Under the pieces are notes generated by a model. The model searched no databases, was not told the DNA's origin, and saw nothing but the letters and a program-made list of their open reading frames with translations. This document shows, one piece after another, positions 16,465 to 26,785 of a stretch of 64,000 nt of DNA; the stretch's first letter is position 1; each line of letters opens with the position of its first letter. Both the position numbers and the translations under genes were made by a program. This DNA is from Porphyromonas sp. COT-290 OH3588 (GTDB lineage: Bacteria; Bacteroidota; Bacteroidia; Bacteroidales; Porphyromonadaceae). The DNA lies in NCBI RefSeq assembly GCF_000769075.1, contig NZ_JRFC01000003.1, positions 1 through 64,000 on the forward strand, written 5' to 3'.

Positions 16465-19053
16465 CTAATCCAAATCTACAACCGTAATCCCAGCCCCACC
16501 GAGCTGCACATGCTCGTCGGCATAACGGCGCACACCGGGCACACCGCTCAGGTAACCTCTCACTGCTTCACGCAGAGCTCCCGTACCCGTACCATGCAGA
16601 ATGCGCACACGGCTCATACCTAGCTGTAGAGCATCATCTATAAAGTAGGCTGTTGCATCGATCGCCTCGCTTGCTCTGAGGCCTCTGAGGTCAAGATCTT
16701 GTTTGAAGTGCAACCGCTTCTCATGGATCTGATCGATGACGGACTTGCCAGCAGAGGTACTGCGAACAGGGGTCTTGAGGCTCTGCCCTGCCTGCTTAAT
16801 CTCTTCTTCGCTAGCCAGATGTAGCCGATCGAGTGGAACAGTCATCTTGAGCATACCGAGAGCCACGACTGCCTCACGCTTATCTACAGAGAGGACTGTC
16901 CCGAGGCTGCGCTGCCCCTCTAGGCGCACTAAGTCGCCCTCCTGCAGGCTACGTGCCTTGTCTTGTAGGCGATGCTCTCGTGCCTGCTCACTGGCGGCTC
17001 TGAGACCTAGGCCAACGCTCTGCCCCTTCTTGCTCTCGCCCTTGGCCTTACGCTCTCGTCGGCGCAGGAGCTTCTCGACCTCTCGCTTGGCCCGTTCACT
17101 GGCCTGCAGGTCTTCTTGCTCGACCTCTTGTAGACTATCTTGATAGCTCTTGAGCTCCGCCCTTAGACTAAGTGTACGCTCACGCTCCGCCTCGGCTTCC
17201 TTGATCTCTCTGATAGTTCGCTCGATACGACTGTTGGCCTCTTGGACGATGCGCTCTGCTTCTTTTTTCGCCTCGGCAAGGACAGCACGTCTAGCTCTCT
17301 GCGTTTCGTCTGCCTCTAGGCTATATCGCTCTGCGGCATCTTGTAGTTTCTTCTCTTCCTTGCGGATATTCAGGCGCTTCTGCTCCCAGTAGCGCTTATC
17401 TCGGATAATATCCTGCAAGTACTTGTCCATATCAATATAGTCCGAGCCTACGTACTCACTAGCACGGGCGATTACTGCCTCCGACAGCCCGATCTTGCGG
17501 GCGATCTCTATGGCGAAGGAGCTACCCGGGCGACCAATCGAGAGGCGAAAAAGGGGTTGTAGGTGGTGGCGATCGTAGAGCATCGCTCCATTGACGAGCC
17601 CGGGGGTATCCTCGGCGAAGGTCTTGAGGTTCTGATAGTGCGTGGTGATGACGCCATACGCCCCCTCGGCATTGAAGCGCTCTAGCAGAGCTTGAGCGAT
17701 TGCCCCGCCTATCGTAGGCTCGGTACCACCACCAAACTCATCAATCAAGAGGAGCGTAGTGGCATCGCTATGTCGTTCAAAGTGTTTCATATTAGACAGA
17801 TGAGAGCTATACGTACTCAGATCGTCCTCGATGCTCTGCTCATCGCCTATGTCAATGAAGAAGTGCTTGAAAATCCCGACCCGAGAGTGGTCGCCCATAG
17901 GTACCGGGATACCACACTGAAGCATATATTGTAGGAGCCCCACGGTCTTGAGGCAAACAGATTTACCCCCTGCATTAGGGCCAGAGATGATGAGAATACG
18001 CCCCTCGTCTGGACTGAGTTTGATATCGAGGGGGACGATCTCTCGCCCCGAGGAGCGCAGGCTACGCTGCAGCAGCGGGTGACGTGCGACATACCACTCT
18101 AGGCAGGGCTGGGCATCAACTCTAGGGCATAGCCCCTCAACCTCCACAGCCCAGCGAGCCTTAGCGAGGACTAAATCGAGATGAGCCACTAGCTCGTAGG
18201 CACTGAGCAGGTGGTTGATATTGGGACGTATCTTGGAGGCAACCTCGGTGAGGATACGCACAACCTCTCGGCGCTCCTCGCCCTCGAGTTCACGAATACG
18301 GTTGTTGGCCTCTACAAGCTCCACGGGCTCTACATAGACTGTCTTACCCGTGCCAGACTCATCGTGGACAATCCCCTTGATCTTACGCTTGTGCTGTGGC
18401 GATACGGGGATCACCAATCGCCCATCACGCAGAGCTGGCTGCACATCGGCCTCTACCCAGCCCTCTGTACGTGCTGCACGCAAGATGCGTTGTAGTGTAC
18501 CCGATAGGCTTCGCTCCGTTTCCATCAGCTCGCGACGGATACGCAGTAGCTCACGGCTTGCATTGTCCTTAATACGCCCTTCTCGGTCAAACAGCAAACG
18601 AATGTTTTGCTCAATCTTGGGGAATACTGGCGCACGCTTGAGCCTAGCACCCAGTCGAGGGTACTCATAGGCCAGACTATCGTCCTCTATCGTCCCTGTC
18701 GTATGCTCTTGGGTAAAGAAGCGATGCAGGGCATGCAAAGCATCTAGCATCTGTACGAGATCTAGCAGCTCGGCCTCCTCGAGATAGGTGCGATCTGGGC
18801 GAATGCGGTGTAGTGCCTCTCGGCAATCTGCCAGATTGAGCGAGGGGATACTCTGCCCTGCCCGTAGCACAGCGAGCATCTCGCCAGCCTCATCTAGGGC
18901 TAGCTGTATGGCGCTCTGCTCTGTGTCGGCCTGTAGCCCCTCGACCAAACCACGGCCAAGTTGACCAGAACAGAGAGCGGAGAGAAGCTGACAGACTTCG
19001 TCGAAGCCTATTTTTTGTCTAAAATTATTGGGGTAAACCTCTGGGGCTATCAT
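16465..19053 (-). CDS. mutS2: MutS2 ATPase/endonuclease
   Basis: 862 residues with the MutS2 layout: helical lever/core (about 1-330), ABC-type ATPase with Walker A GPNAGGKS at 358-365, a long charged coiled coil (about 520-680), and a C-terminal Smr domain (about 785-862) with LDLRG and HGTGTGALREAV. The protein suppresses homologous recombination and, in other bacteria, helps rescue collided ribosomes. A TAATTTTG -7 box lies about 60 nt upstream, and repeat copy 3 lies further upstream pointing toward it. Length and motifs are complete. Confidence 0.95.
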   Translation of the reverse strand: MIAPEVYPNNFRQKIGFDEVCQLLSALCSGQLGRGLVEGLQADTEQSAIQLALDEAGEMLAVLRAGQSIPSLNLADCREALHRIRPDRTYLEEAELLDLVQMLDALHALHRFFTQEHTTGTIEDDSLAYEYPRLGARLKRAPVFPKIEQNIRLLFDREGRIKDNASRELLRIRRELMETERSLSGTLQRILRAARTEGWVEADVQPALRDGRLVIPVSPQHKRKIKGIVHDESGTGKTVYVEPVELVEANNRIRELEGEERREVVRILTEVASKIRPNINHLLSAYELVAHLDLVLAKARWAVEVEGLCPRVDAQPCLEWYVARHPLLQRSLRSSGREIVPLDIKLSPDEGRILIISGPNAGGKSVCLKTVGLLQYMLQCGIPVPMGDHSRVGIFKHFFIDIGDEQSIEDDLSTYSSHLSNMKHFERHSDATTLLLIDEFGGGTEPTIGGAIAQALLERFNAEGAYGVITTHYQNLKTFAEDTPGLVNGAMLYDRHHLQPLFRLSIGRPGSSFAIEIARKIGLSEAVIARASEYVGSDYIDMDKYLQDIIRDKRYWEQKRLNIRKEEKKLQDAAERYSLEADETQRARRAVLAEAKKEAERIVQEANSRIERTIREIKEAEAERERTLSLRAELKSYQDSLQEVEQEDLQASERAKREVEKLLRRRERKAKGESKKGQSVGLGLRAASEQAREHRLQDKARSLQEGDLVRLEGQRSLGTVLSVDKREAVVALGMLKMTVPLDRLHLASEEEIKQAGQSLKTPVRSTSAGKSVIDQIHEKRLHFKQDLDLRGLRASEAIDATAYFIDDALQLGMSRVRILHGTGTGALREAVRGYLSGVPGVRRYADEHVQLGGAGITVVDLD

Positions 19054-19111
19054 CTAAATTGCTAAAGTCTTAATGATTGGCACTCTTGGTGCTGTCCAAG
19101 ATGCTGAGGGA

Positions 19112-19119
19112 CAAAATTA
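19112..19119 (-). promoter_or_regulatory. -7 box upstream of mutS2
   Basis: TAATTTTG on the minus strand, matching TAnnTTTG; no clear -33 TTG. Confidence 0.4.
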
Positions 19120-19230
19120 CACCATTGCCCTCAGATTAGGGCTATCCCACTAACCGAATACATAAATTTACATTTAGGTATTACGTTTGCAGCCTCTGCA
19201 AGACAGAGGTCTGTGAGCAGGGACAAAAGG

Positions 19231-19579
19231 GGCAGACCTCGCTCCTGCCCTCTAGCAGGCTCTAGGTTGCGTTGGTCTGCGTTTGGGGTACTCGACCTAG
19301 CTAGGCGAAAAGACCCTGCTTAAACAAGTCCAAAATAAATATTTGATAATCAAATTTATAAGAATATCAAGCAAGCATTTCTATGAGCAACTAACCAACT
19401 TCTCCGGATTTCTTCCCATCAATCTTTTTGGATTAGTGGATACACCTTGGGGGATTAGTCCTCCAAACCGAATAAATCTTCCCATCAATCCTCCTGCCAA
19501 GCCTCAGAAGCCTTCACAAAACACCTTGGTATTATCTAAAAACCTTGAATAATTCCTTTACACTTCTTAACCAAAAAGA
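19231..19579 (-). repeat. 348-bp intergenic element, copy 3
   Basis: Minus orientation, 349 bp. Landmarks by offset: CTTTTTGGTTAAGAAGTG at 0; GATTGATGGGAAGATTTATT near 85-105; GTATCCACTAATC near 137; AGATTGATGGGAAGAAA after it; CCTAGAGCCTGCTAGAGGGC near 312; GAGGTCTGCC at the end. It points to mutS2. The plus-strand frame 19343-19552 lies wholly inside it and is not a gene. Confidence 0.82.
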
Positions 19580-19600
19580 TGACAAACGAAGCATCAACAC

Positions 19601-19639
19601 AAAAAAAGACTGTGCCGAAGCAATTGCCTCGACACAGCC
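19601..19639 (-). terminator. intrinsic terminator of the flavodoxin gene
   Basis: On the minus strand a stem (GGCTGTGTCGA and its partner TTCGGCACAGTC) is followed by seven T residues (complement of 19601-19607). It lies 35 nt after the flavodoxin stop. The stem resembles the GGGGCTGTGTC hairpins at 531 and 28745. Confidence 0.85.
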
Positions 19640-19673
19640 CTGTTTATTGAATTGGAGTTGGAGTAGCAGACTA

Positions 19674-20174
19674 CTAGAGATCGCCCTTCATGGCTGTTAG
19701 CCAAATCTGAATGCGCTCCTCTGTCATATCAGACTGATTAACATCGTCGATACATAGACCGATGAGCTTGCCGTCTTCTTCGCAGCGAGTAGCATCGTAG
19801 CTATATCCCTCTGGCGTATAAGCCCCGATGAAGCGACAGCCTGAGCCAGATAGCTCCTGCTTGATTTCGGCGAGAGCTTCGCAGAATGAGTCTGGATAGC
19901 TATCTGCATCACCGCAGCCAAATAGACCTACAGCCTTGCCGCTGAGATCCTGAGCAGCTAGATCGGGCAAGAAACCAGCGAAGTCGTCTTGTAGCTCGCC
20001 GATACCCCATGTAGAGCTCCCGAGCAATAGTACCTCAAACTGTGCTACATCAGATGCGCTAGCGTTGGCAACGTCATAGCAATGAGCTTCTGCACCTACA
20101 GCCTTGGCGATACGCTGTGCAAGCTCGGAAGTTGAGCCAGTAGATGACCCATAAAAAACACCGATTTTTTTCAT
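19674..20174 (-). CDS. fldA: flavodoxin (long-chain)
   Basis: Small FMN electron carrier for anaerobic redox enzymes. The 166-residue protein begins with the FMN-phosphate loop YGSSTGSTSELAQ (about 8-20). It continues with LLGSSTWGIGELQDD (aromatic FMN stacking loop) and FGCGDADSYPDSFC (second stacking loop), plus the extra loop of long-chain flavodoxins (about 117-140). It is a single-gene unit with a TACCTTTG -7 box at 20226-20233 (minus strand) and its own terminator. Confidence 0.95.
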   Translation of the reverse strand: MKKIGVFYGSSTGSTSELAQRIAKAVGAEAHCYDVANASASDVAQFEVLLLGSSTWGIGELQDDFAGFLPDLAAQDLSGKAVGLFGCGDADSYPDSFCEALAEIKQELSGSGCRFIGAYTPEGYSYDATRCEEDGKLIGLCIDDVNQSDMTEERIQIWLTAMKGDL

Positions 20175-20309
20175 TTTGAGAGATGTTGTTGGTTAGGATA
20201 ATTAACTAATTTGATTTCTACTAGGCAAAGGTATAGCATCATCAGAGCATCAAGTATCCCCAATTGTAGGTATTTTATGCTTTTTGTTCGGACGATTTAA
20301 TCCTTAGTC

Positions 20310-21071
20310 TTAGGGAGTTTGCCAAATCTCCCAAGCCGCCAAGGCCTGCTTGTGGAGCATCTCCAATCCGTTTTTAGTTTGTGCCCCTTGCCTCTTGGCC
20401 TCGGCAAGGAAACCCGTTTCGCTTGGATTGTAGATCAGATCATAGCAGAGGTGCCGATCCGTGAGCTTCTCGTAGGGGAATAGAACCACCTCTCCGCAGT
20501 GCAACCCCACTGGCGTGGCCTGCACGATCAACCTAGCCTCTGGCAGATACGCCTCTATACTGTCGTAGCCTATGGTCCCCTCTCGAGGCGAACGACTGAC
20601 AAGGCAGGCATCAATCCCGAGTTGCTCAAGGGCATAGGAGGCAGCTTTGGCTGCTCCACCCGTGCCGAGTATCAGAGCCTTTGCACCACTTAGATCGGAC
20701 AAATAGGGCAATAGAGAGTCCCTAAAGCCAATGATATCTGTATTGTGTGCAGCAATATGCTTGACCTGCCCACGAGCATCTCGGCGTATGTGCAGCACAT
20801 TGGCTGCCCCAGTGGCGACAACCTCTGCCGATAGCTCCGTGGCATACTCGACTACAGCCTCTTTGTAGGGCGAGGTCACATTGAGCCCGTAGAGATTGGT
20901 CTGCTTCTGAAGCAGAGAGCCGAGCAAGTCAATCGAACTAAGCTCATAAGGCGTATAATAGGCAGCTATATGCTCACGCTCAAAGAGCTGAGAAAAAAAA
21001 TCCGCTGAGAAGGAATGTCCCAGCGGATAGCCAATCAGGCCAAATTGTTTTGGATTATTTGATGCCAACAT
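20310..21071 (-). CDS. aroE: shikimate dehydrogenase
   Basis: Reduces 3-dehydroshikimate to shikimate with NADPH in the aromatic amino acid pathway. The 253-residue protein begins GLIGYPLGHSFSADFF (substrate Ser residues). It has VTSPYKEAVV with the catalytic Lys, HNTDIIGF (substrate Asp) and the Rossmann loop LILGTGGAAKAASYAL. The start overlaps the end of the menaquinone methyltransferase by 17 nt. It is the last gene of the malQ-phoH-purC-menG-aroE run. Confidence 0.93.
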   Translation of the reverse strand: MLASNNPKQFGLIGYPLGHSFSADFFSQLFEREHIAAYYTPYELSSIDLLGSLLQKQTNLYGLNVTSPYKEAVVEYATELSAEVVATGAANVLHIRRDARGQVKHIAAHNTDIIGFRDSLLPYLSDLSGAKALILGTGGAAKAASYALEQLGIDACLVSRSPREGTIGYDSIEAYLPEARLIVQATPVGLHCGEVVLFPYEKLTDRHLCYDLIYNPSETGFLAEAKRQGAQTKNGLEMLHKQALAAWEIWQTP

Positions 21072-21777
21072 AGATAGCGCAAGTACCGGGGGTTAGGGAC
21101 TGGTAGTAGGCAGTGCCGAAGCCAGCCTCCTCAAGGATCCTCGTCATTGCCTCCCTCTGTGGGACGGCAGCGATAGACTCAGGGAGGTATTTGTAGGCTC
21201 TGTCGTCGTCCGAGATGAGGCGCCCCACTAGCGGTATGAAGTGGCCAGCATAGAGCTTGTATCCCATACGCATGATGAGGTTCTCAGGCTCGGTTAGCTC
21301 AAGGATCACTACGGGCTTGCCGGGGCGAAGCACTCGGTAAATCTCCTTGGCGGCACGAGGAATATCGTCAAAATTGCGGATACCGAAGGCGATCGTCACC
21401 GCATCGAACGAATTATCCTCCAGAGAAAGCGCCGTACAGTCCTCACGAGCAAAACTAATTCGCTCGTCCAAGCCGAGCGAGTGCACCTTGTCTTTGCCCA
21501 CACGCATCATCTCCTCCGATATATCTACCCCTAGCACCTCCTCGATGCTAGGGATAGCAGTGACCAGCTCGATGGCCAAATCGCCTGTTCCAGTAGCCAC
21601 ATCAAGTACCTTGCTAGGCTTGTATGGCTCGAGTAGTGCGAGCGCTTGCTTACGCCAGCTCTTGTCTAAGCCGAGCGATATGATGCGGTTGAGGCGATCG
21701 TAGGTAGGTGCGATACGATTGAACATACGCTGCACCTGCTCCACCTTGGGCGCTTCGTCCTTGTAGGGTGTAATCAT
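21055..21777 (-). CDS. menG: demethylmenaquinone methyltransferase
   Basis: Carries out the last step of menaquinone synthesis with S-adenosylmethionine. The 240-residue UbiE/MenG family protein has the signature [17 protein letters not shown] at about 30-46, the SAM motif [14 protein letters not shown] near 59-72, and [16 protein letters not shown]. No ubiquinone is expected in this lineage, so menaquinone is the likely substrate. The start overlaps purC by 4 nt (ATGA type), indicating translational coupling. Confidence 0.93.
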   Translation of the reverse strand: MITPYKDEAPKVEQVQRMFNRIAPTYDRLNRIISLGLDKSWRKQALALLEPYKPSKVLDVATGTGDLAIELVTAIPSIEEVLGVDISEEMMRVGKDKVHSLGLDERISFAREDCTALSLEDNSFDAVTIAFGIRNFDDIPRAAKEIYRVLRPGKPVVILELTEPENLIMRMGYKLYAGHFIPLVGRLISDDDRAYKYLPESIAAVPQREAMTRILEEAGFGTAYYQSLTPGTCAIYVGIK

Positions 21778-22715
21778 CTAAGTGCCTCCCTTAGATTTCG
21801 CTCAATGCGCTGTGCAATATCTTCGCTGTCTGCCTTAACGAAGGGGCGACCTGTCACCTGTTCGTACAGCTCGATGTATCGCTCCGACACACTCTGGCAG
21901 TACTCTGGCGTCATCTCTGGCACCTGATCGCCCTCACGTCCTTGGAAGCCCTGCTCGATGAGCCATTGGCGCACAAACTCTTTGGACAGTTGTTTCTGGG
22001 GCTGACCACTCTTGAAGCGCTCTGCATAGCCATCGGCATAGAAATAGCGGGACGAGTCGGGCGTGTGGATCTCGTCGATCAGATAGATCTTGCCGTCCTT
22101 CTTGCCAAATTCGTACTTCGTGTCTACGAGGATTAGCCCACGCTCACGAGCCATCTCTTGGCCACGTGCGAAGAGGGCGTAGGTGTATTGCTCGAGTTGT
22201 TTGTAGTCTTCCTCCGTGACGATACCTTGAGCGATGATTTCCTCTCGTGAGATATTTTCGTCGTGCCCCTCATCGGCCTTAGTCGTTGGGGTAATGATTG
22301 GTGTAGGGAAGGCTTCGTCCTCACGCATACCGTCGGGCAGAGTAATCCCACAGATGCTTCGCTCGCCAGCCTTGTAGGCACGCCAAGCACTACCAGTGAG
22401 GTAGCCACGGATCACCATCTCCACCTTAAATGGTTCGCAACGATGACCAAGCGAAACCATTGGGTCTGGCGTAGAGATAAGCCAGTTGGGCACGATGTCT
22501 TTGGTTGCCTCTAGGAAGTAGGTAGCGATCTGGTTCAGCACTTGCCCCTTGTAGGGTATCCCCTCGGGGAGTACTACGTCGAAAGCAGAGATGCGGTCAC
22601 TAGCTACCATAGCCACTAGCCCCTGCTCAAGGAAATATACGTCACGCACCTTGCCGTGGTAGACGCCCGTCTGACCGGGAAGCTGGAAGTTGGTTGTTGT
22701 TAAAGTCTTATTCAT
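21774..22715 (-). CDS. purC: phosphoribosylaminoimidazole-succinocarboxamide (SAICAR) synthase
   Basis: Joins CAIR and aspartate using ATP in purine synthesis. The 313-residue protein shows [19 protein letters not shown] near 21-39 (nucleotide-binding strands), the family signature [15 protein letters not shown], and [18 protein letters not shown]. Length fits the longer SAICAR synthase form. It sits between phoH (8-nt gap) and menG (4-nt overlap). Confidence 0.95.
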   Translation of the reverse strand: MNKTLTTTNFQLPGQTGVYHGKVRDVYFLEQGLVAMVASDRISAFDVVLPEGIPYKGQVLNQIATYFLEATKDIVPNWLISTPDPMVSLGHRCEPFKVEMVIRGYLTGSAWRAYKAGERSICGITLPDGMREDEAFPTPIITPTTKADEGHDENISREEIIAQGIVTEEDYKQLEQYTYALFARGQEMARERGLILVDTKYEFGKKDGKIYLIDEIHTPDSSRYFYADGYAERFKSGQPQKQLSKEFVRQWLIEQGFQGREGDQVPEMTPEYCQSVSERYIELYEQVTGRPFVKADSEDIAQRIERNLREALR

Positions 22716-22723
22716 CGCAAATC

Positions 22724-23704
22724 TTAGTTATTAGTATCGTTAGACGTCTGTATTTCTCGTCTATCGGCGTTGTCGTAGACCTCAACGATACGCTCGACGA
22801 GTGGGTGGCGGACAATGTCCGTTTTGGAAAAGCGAATGAAGCTGATACCTGCGACCTCCCCTAACTTCTCAGTGGCGTCTTTGAGTCCAGACTTCACTCC
22901 ACGGGGCAGGTCTATCTGAGTGGTGTCGCCCGTGACGATCATCTTGCCATTGTTGCCAAGGCGTGTGAGGAACATCTTCATCTGCTGTGGGGTGGTATTC
23001 TGTGCCTCGTCTAGTACCACAACGGCATCGCTGAGCGTACGCCCACGCATAAAGGCAAGCGGAGCAATCTGGATAATGCCTGTGTCTAGGAGATCTTTGA
23101 GCTTAGGGGCAGGGATTAATTCGCCTAGAGCATCGTAGAGTGGTTGCAGATAGGGGTCCAACTTATCCTTCATCTCTCCGGGGAGGAACCCAAGCTTCTC
23201 GCCAGCCTCTACGGCAGGACGAGAGAGAATGATGCGACGCACCTGCTTATTCTTGAGGGCTTTCACCGCCAAACAGATGGCGATAAACGTTTTGCCCGAG
23301 CCCGCAGGTCCAATAGCAAAAGTCAGGTCACAGCTATCGAACTGCCGTACCATACGCTTTTGGTTTTCGCCACGAGCGCAGATAGGTTTGCCGTGTAAAC
23401 CATAGATAATGGTGTTGCTCGGTGCTTGTTCTTCGCTCTCGCTGGCGGTGTCGTCCCCTTTGACCACCTCAATAATCTGCGCCTCGGTAAGCTGATTGTA
23501 GCGCACACAGATCCCCTCGAGCCGCTCAAGGGCAGAGAGAATGCGCTCGGCCTCGGGCTGAGCTGCGAGCACTTTGATCACATTGCCGTGCAGCACTAGC
23601 CGACAGCGAGGGAAGAGGTTGGAGAGCGTGATGAGGTTTACTTTGTTCGCTCCGACAAACTGCTGTACGTCAGCCTCCTCTAGTACGTAGATACGTTCTA
23701 TCAT
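22724..23704 (-). CDS. phoH: PhoH-like ATPase
   Basis: 326-residue cytoplasmic P-loop protein. Walker A is [12 protein letters not shown] near residue 132 and Walker B is [14 protein letters not shown]. An N-terminal KH-like part (about 1-80) precedes the ATPase. The exact role of PhoH-like proteins is unsettled; links to RNA processing are reported for the family. It follows malQ by 4 nt and precedes purC by 8 nt, so it is within the operon. Confidence 0.92.
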   Translation of the reverse strand: MIERIYVLEEADVQQFVGANKVNLITLSNLFPRCRLVLHGNVIKVLAAQPEAERILSALERLEGICVRYNQLTEAQIIEVVKGDDTASESEEQAPSNTIIYGLHGKPICARGENQKRMVRQFDSCDLTFAIGPAGSGKTFIAICLAVKALKNKQVRRIILSRPAVEAGEKLGFLPGEMKDKLDPYLQPLYDALGELIPAPKLKDLLDTGIIQIAPLAFMRGRTLSDAVVVLDEAQNTTPQQMKMFLTRLGNNGKMIVTGDTTQIDLPRGVKSGLKDATEKLGEVAGISFIRFSKTDIVRHPLVERIVEVYDNADRREIQTSNDTNN

Positions 23705-23708
23705 TGGT

Positions 23709-26420
23709 CTAATCTCTATGTGTATCGCAGAGCATCTGAGCGATGCGGCTGCTCCAGTCTGCGTACCGATCCATCATATCTTCTAGGCAGACCGGCAAAC
23801 GATAGGCCCACTTTTGATGTGGATCCTCGGGGTGATTGATTTGTTCGTCCTCGGGGGCGAGCAGATGAAGTCGGCTGTCTATGGCCATCCAGTCCGCTAT
23901 GGGCAAAACGACAAACATAGCAGGCGAAGAGAGGTGAGCACGAACGATACGCTCCATGACCTCGGCTACGGGCGCCTCGGCCCATAGCTCCGAGTGAGGT
24001 AGTTGATTCGCCAAATAATGCTCCCTCTGCTCTCGGCTCAGCTGTGTCCACCACAGACGCAGGGGTGCCATATCGTGCGTAGAGGTTGTGCAGATCGACA
24101 GATAGGGAATGGAGTGCATGGGTACTAAACCCGTAGCTGTCGGCGTCTTGGGCATACGCTCCAAATCGAGGGTAAGGATCTGCAATTCGTCCAAGACCTC
24201 GGGGACGGAAGCGGGGATCATACCTAGATCCTCGGCACAGACGAGCATATCCGTACTCTCGAGTAGGGGGATTAGGCGCTGGGTTGCGGTACGCTTCCAC
24301 AGCTCGTTGTGCACCTCGTAGTAGTAGTGATGATTGATTTTGTCCCACAGCCTACGAGCCTCGAGGCTCCAACGCTTGTAGAGCTTCGTTTTGTCGAAAG
24401 CGATGCGTGGATGATAGGAGCCGGGCTGATTCATATCCTCGACCAATGCAACCTCTTTGCACAGCTCGATGAGCAAGGCTCTTGTAGTTTCTCCTCCCGG
24501 AATGCGCTCCACAGGAAGACTTGCATAGGCGCTCTGCTGAGTGTAGCTCAGTCTATAAAATTTACTTCGCTCTATGGGGATAACAAGCCCCGATGCCACA
24601 AGTTCTTTGACTCTACGAGGGAAGAGCTCTTGCAGATCTTCTGCATGAACGCAAGGATATATCAGGGCTTCTAGGCTACCAAGCAGGGCAAATTGCTTAG
24701 CCCAGAAGTTGCCACAGAGCGGATAGGCTGGTGTAAAGTGCCCAAGCAACCCCGAGTACTGAGTCCGTGGGATCTCCCAAATACGGAAGAAACCTAGAAT
24801 ATGGTCGATACGGAAAGACTTGAAGTATGCCGACATACGCTCGAAGCGTCTACGCCACCAGAGCATATTGTCCCGATACATTACCTCCCAATTGTAAGTA
24901 GGGAAGCCCCAGTTCTGTCCGTCCTCGGCGAAGTCATCGGGCGGAGCACCTGCCGATCGGCCAAGGTGGAATAGCTCTGGGTGCACCCACGTCTCGACGC
25001 TCTGTAGCGCCACCCCGATCGGGATATCACCCTTGAGCAGAACGCCTCGATCCTCGGCATAGGCTCGGGCCTGCAACAGCTGCTCGCTAAGCAGATATTG
25101 TAGATACTTATAGTACCCTGCTTGCCGACGATGCTCATCACTATCTAGTAGCTGAGCAATGGCGATGCGATTGTAGCAAGCATATTGCCCCCACTGCTCA
25201 TGCGCCTGCCCCTCATTGAGGTCACGCAACAGACAAAACGCCGTATAGGGGACGAGCCATTCGGCATGCTGGAGCACAAAGTCCCGGAAAGGTTTCTTAC
25301 GCATCAGCATAGCGCCATGATCCTCGTAGTGCAGACGCAGATACTCTTCTTTGAGTGCCATGACCTCGGGGTAGAGTAGCGTAGGGCTCATACGCAGCTG
25401 AGCCGCACGCTCCTCGAAGTGGCGCTGTAGCTCCCTATCCTTGAGAGGGGCTAGAGCTGATATATCGAGATAGATAGGGTGTAGTGCATCGACCGAGATC
25501 GCATTGTAGGGATACGAATCTCGCCAATCTCGGTAGTAGGTCGTGTCATTAATAGGTAGCAACTGTAGTACATGCTGCTTAGCTCCTGCCGCCCAGTCTA
25601 TGGCCAAACGCAAGGTCCCGAAGTCGCCTACTCCCCAGTCACTCCTCCCTCTGAGCGAGAAGAGAGGTGCCACACTGCCGGAGAAGTGAGGCGTATAGTC
25701 CCCCTCCTCGAAGCTCATACCCGAGAGATAGATCGCATCGTAGCGACCGTGAGAGGGCAGGGTAAACTGCCGATTGTCCCGAGCTTCCCAGCGGATATGC
25801 CCACGAGCGTCCTCTGCCATGAAAAACTTGAACCACACATCACGGCTCGGCAACGCTGCTCTGTCTAGCACGATGCTGGCGTACCACTCACCCTTGCCCA
25901 AGTAGGACATCTGCACGGCCTTGTGTATATCCCAGCCTCCTAGCTGAGCCGTCGAGCCCGAGAGATAGAGCTGATGCCCACGTGGAACCGTGGGGGCATA
26001 GATCTGGAAGATAAGTTTCTCGCTGACCTCTAGACTTCGCTTGACGATTGTGCTACTCTCCTCCTCGTGCCTAAAAAGCACGTCATAGAAAGCAGAGCTG
26101 TAGAAGGGGGAATTGGGCGGACGATTGATCCAGTGGTCGTCCATGTGTATCGTGCGGAATGGTTCTTTGATCTGGAGGCGGTGCATACGCTTCCACTCAC
26201 GGCGGAGTACTTGACCAGACTGATCCTTGACTAGATAGTAGTACGATAGATCTTTTCTACGTCCATCGACGAGGACACGGCCCGTCCACAGCTCCTCACC
26301 CTCTGCTTGTAGCTCAATCGCTTTGTCTTCGTCCCAGCTACCAAGCTCCGTAGTCGAACCGCTGATACACAGCTTATGCCCCCAATTAGCCTTATATTTT
26401 ATCGAGAAGGTAACTTCCAT
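23709..26420 (-). CDS. malQ: 4-alpha-glucanotransferase with two N-terminal CBM20-type starch-binding domains
   Basis: 903 residues, no signal peptide, so cytoplasmic. It has two CBM20-like domains (about 1-105 and 125-235, each with a GSTxxLGxWD turn), then a GH77 catalytic domain. Catalytic landmarks are FRIDHILGFF (nucleophile Asp near 537), CAEDLGMIP (acid/base Glu near 727) and STHDMAPLR (Asp near 780). It moves glucan segments between malto-oligosaccharides, releasing glucose. This fits with the sus locus 5 kb away. It is first in the five-gene minus-strand operon; TAACTTTG (complement of 26445-26452) is a likely -7 box. Confidence 0.94.
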   Translation of the reverse strand: MEVTFSIKYKANWGHKLCISGSTTELGSWDEDKAIELQAEGEELWTGRVLVDGRRKDLSYYYLVKDQSGQVLRREWKRMHRLQIKEPFRTIHMDDHWINRPPNSPFYSSAFYDVLFRHEEESSTIVKRSLEVSEKLIFQIYAPTVPRGHQLYLSGSTAQLGGWDIHKAVQMSYLGKGEWYASIVLDRAALPSRDVWFKFFMAEDARGHIRWEARDNRQFTLPSHGRYDAIYLSGMSFEEGDYTPHFSGSVAPLFSLRGRSDWGVGDFGTLRLAIDWAAGAKQHVLQLLPINDTTYYRDWRDSYPYNAISVDALHPIYLDISALAPLKDRELQRHFEERAAQLRMSPTLLYPEVMALKEEYLRLHYEDHGAMLMRKKPFRDFVLQHAEWLVPYTAFCLLRDLNEGQAHEQWGQYACYNRIAIAQLLDSDEHRRQAGYYKYLQYLLSEQLLQARAYAEDRGVLLKGDIPIGVALQSVETWVHPELFHLGRSAGAPPDDFAEDGQNWGFPTYNWEVMYRDNMLWWRRRFERMSAYFKSFRIDHILGFFRIWEIPRTQYSGLLGHFTPAYPLCGNFWAKQFALLGSLEALIYPCVHAEDLQELFPRRVKELVASGLVIPIERSKFYRLSYTQQSAYASLPVERIPGGETTRALLIELCKEVALVEDMNQPGSYHPRIAFDKTKLYKRWSLEARRLWDKINHHYYYEVHNELWKRTATQRLIPLLESTDMLVCAEDLGMIPASVPEVLDELQILTLDLERMPKTPTATGLVPMHSIPYLSICTTSTHDMAPLRLWWTQLSREQREHYLANQLPHSELWAEAPVAEVMERIVRAHLSSPAMFVVLPIADWMAIDSRLHLLAPEDEQINHPEDPHQKWAYRLPVCLEDMMDRYADWSSRIAQMLCDTHRD

Positions 26421-26562
26421 TCACACAATAAATCAAGTGATGAGCAAAGTTACTCCATTTCTCCGTCATACGAAAGCTGTATCGGACGTCTGAAGACCTA
26501 GAACCTCGGCGTATCGGCCAAACCCTTCATTACGGATAATTTATATGATTTCATATATTTTA

Positions 26563-26591
26563 TTGTTTTGTTGGCTAATTTGCTACCTTTG
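26563..26591 (+). promoter_or_regulatory. strong-looking promoter with a long leader before the T9SS cargo gene
   Basis: TTG at 26563-26565, an 18-nt spacer and TACCTTTG at 26584-26591. The next start codon on this strand is 460 nt away, unusually far. Confidence 0.55.
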
Positions 26592-26597
26592 AGGCAA

Positions 26598-26785
26598 TCG
26601 CAGGACACAGACTTGGTCTTTTTGTCTTATAGACAGAGCCGTGTTGGGCTGTGATTGAGGGAGCATAATGGCACCATATGGTCTATGTCTAGCCGAGGGA
26701 GTGTAGCCTGCCCTCCGCCAGTGCTGGAGCAGTGCTTTGGGTTACCATTATTAAATAGGATTTGACACACCTATATTATATGAGT
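26598..26785 (+). other. structured leader or possible small RNA
   Basis: This stretch follows a good promoter and has no ORF. It contains several potential stems: GTCTTATAGAC; ATGGCACCAT inside a wider CATA/TATG pairing; GAGGG...CCCTC (26696-26720 area); and ATAGG...CCTAT near 26755-26775. It could be an independent small RNA or a 5' leader of the gene at 27054. I tested tmRNA, RNase P and SRP RNA by their core motifs and none fits. From about 26790 to 27053 I see nothing further. Confidence 0.35.

Noticed and set aside
19343-19552. 69-codon plus-strand frame
   Set aside because: Wholly inside element copy 3; no similar protein in copies 5 or 6.
23716-24348. 210-codon minus-strand frame
   Set aside because: Alternative frame inside malQ; low-complexity Arg/Pro-rich translation.
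26598-26785. tmRNA, RNase P RNA or SRP RNA gene
   Set aside because: The core motifs expected for each are missing, so I left it as an unidentified structured stretch.
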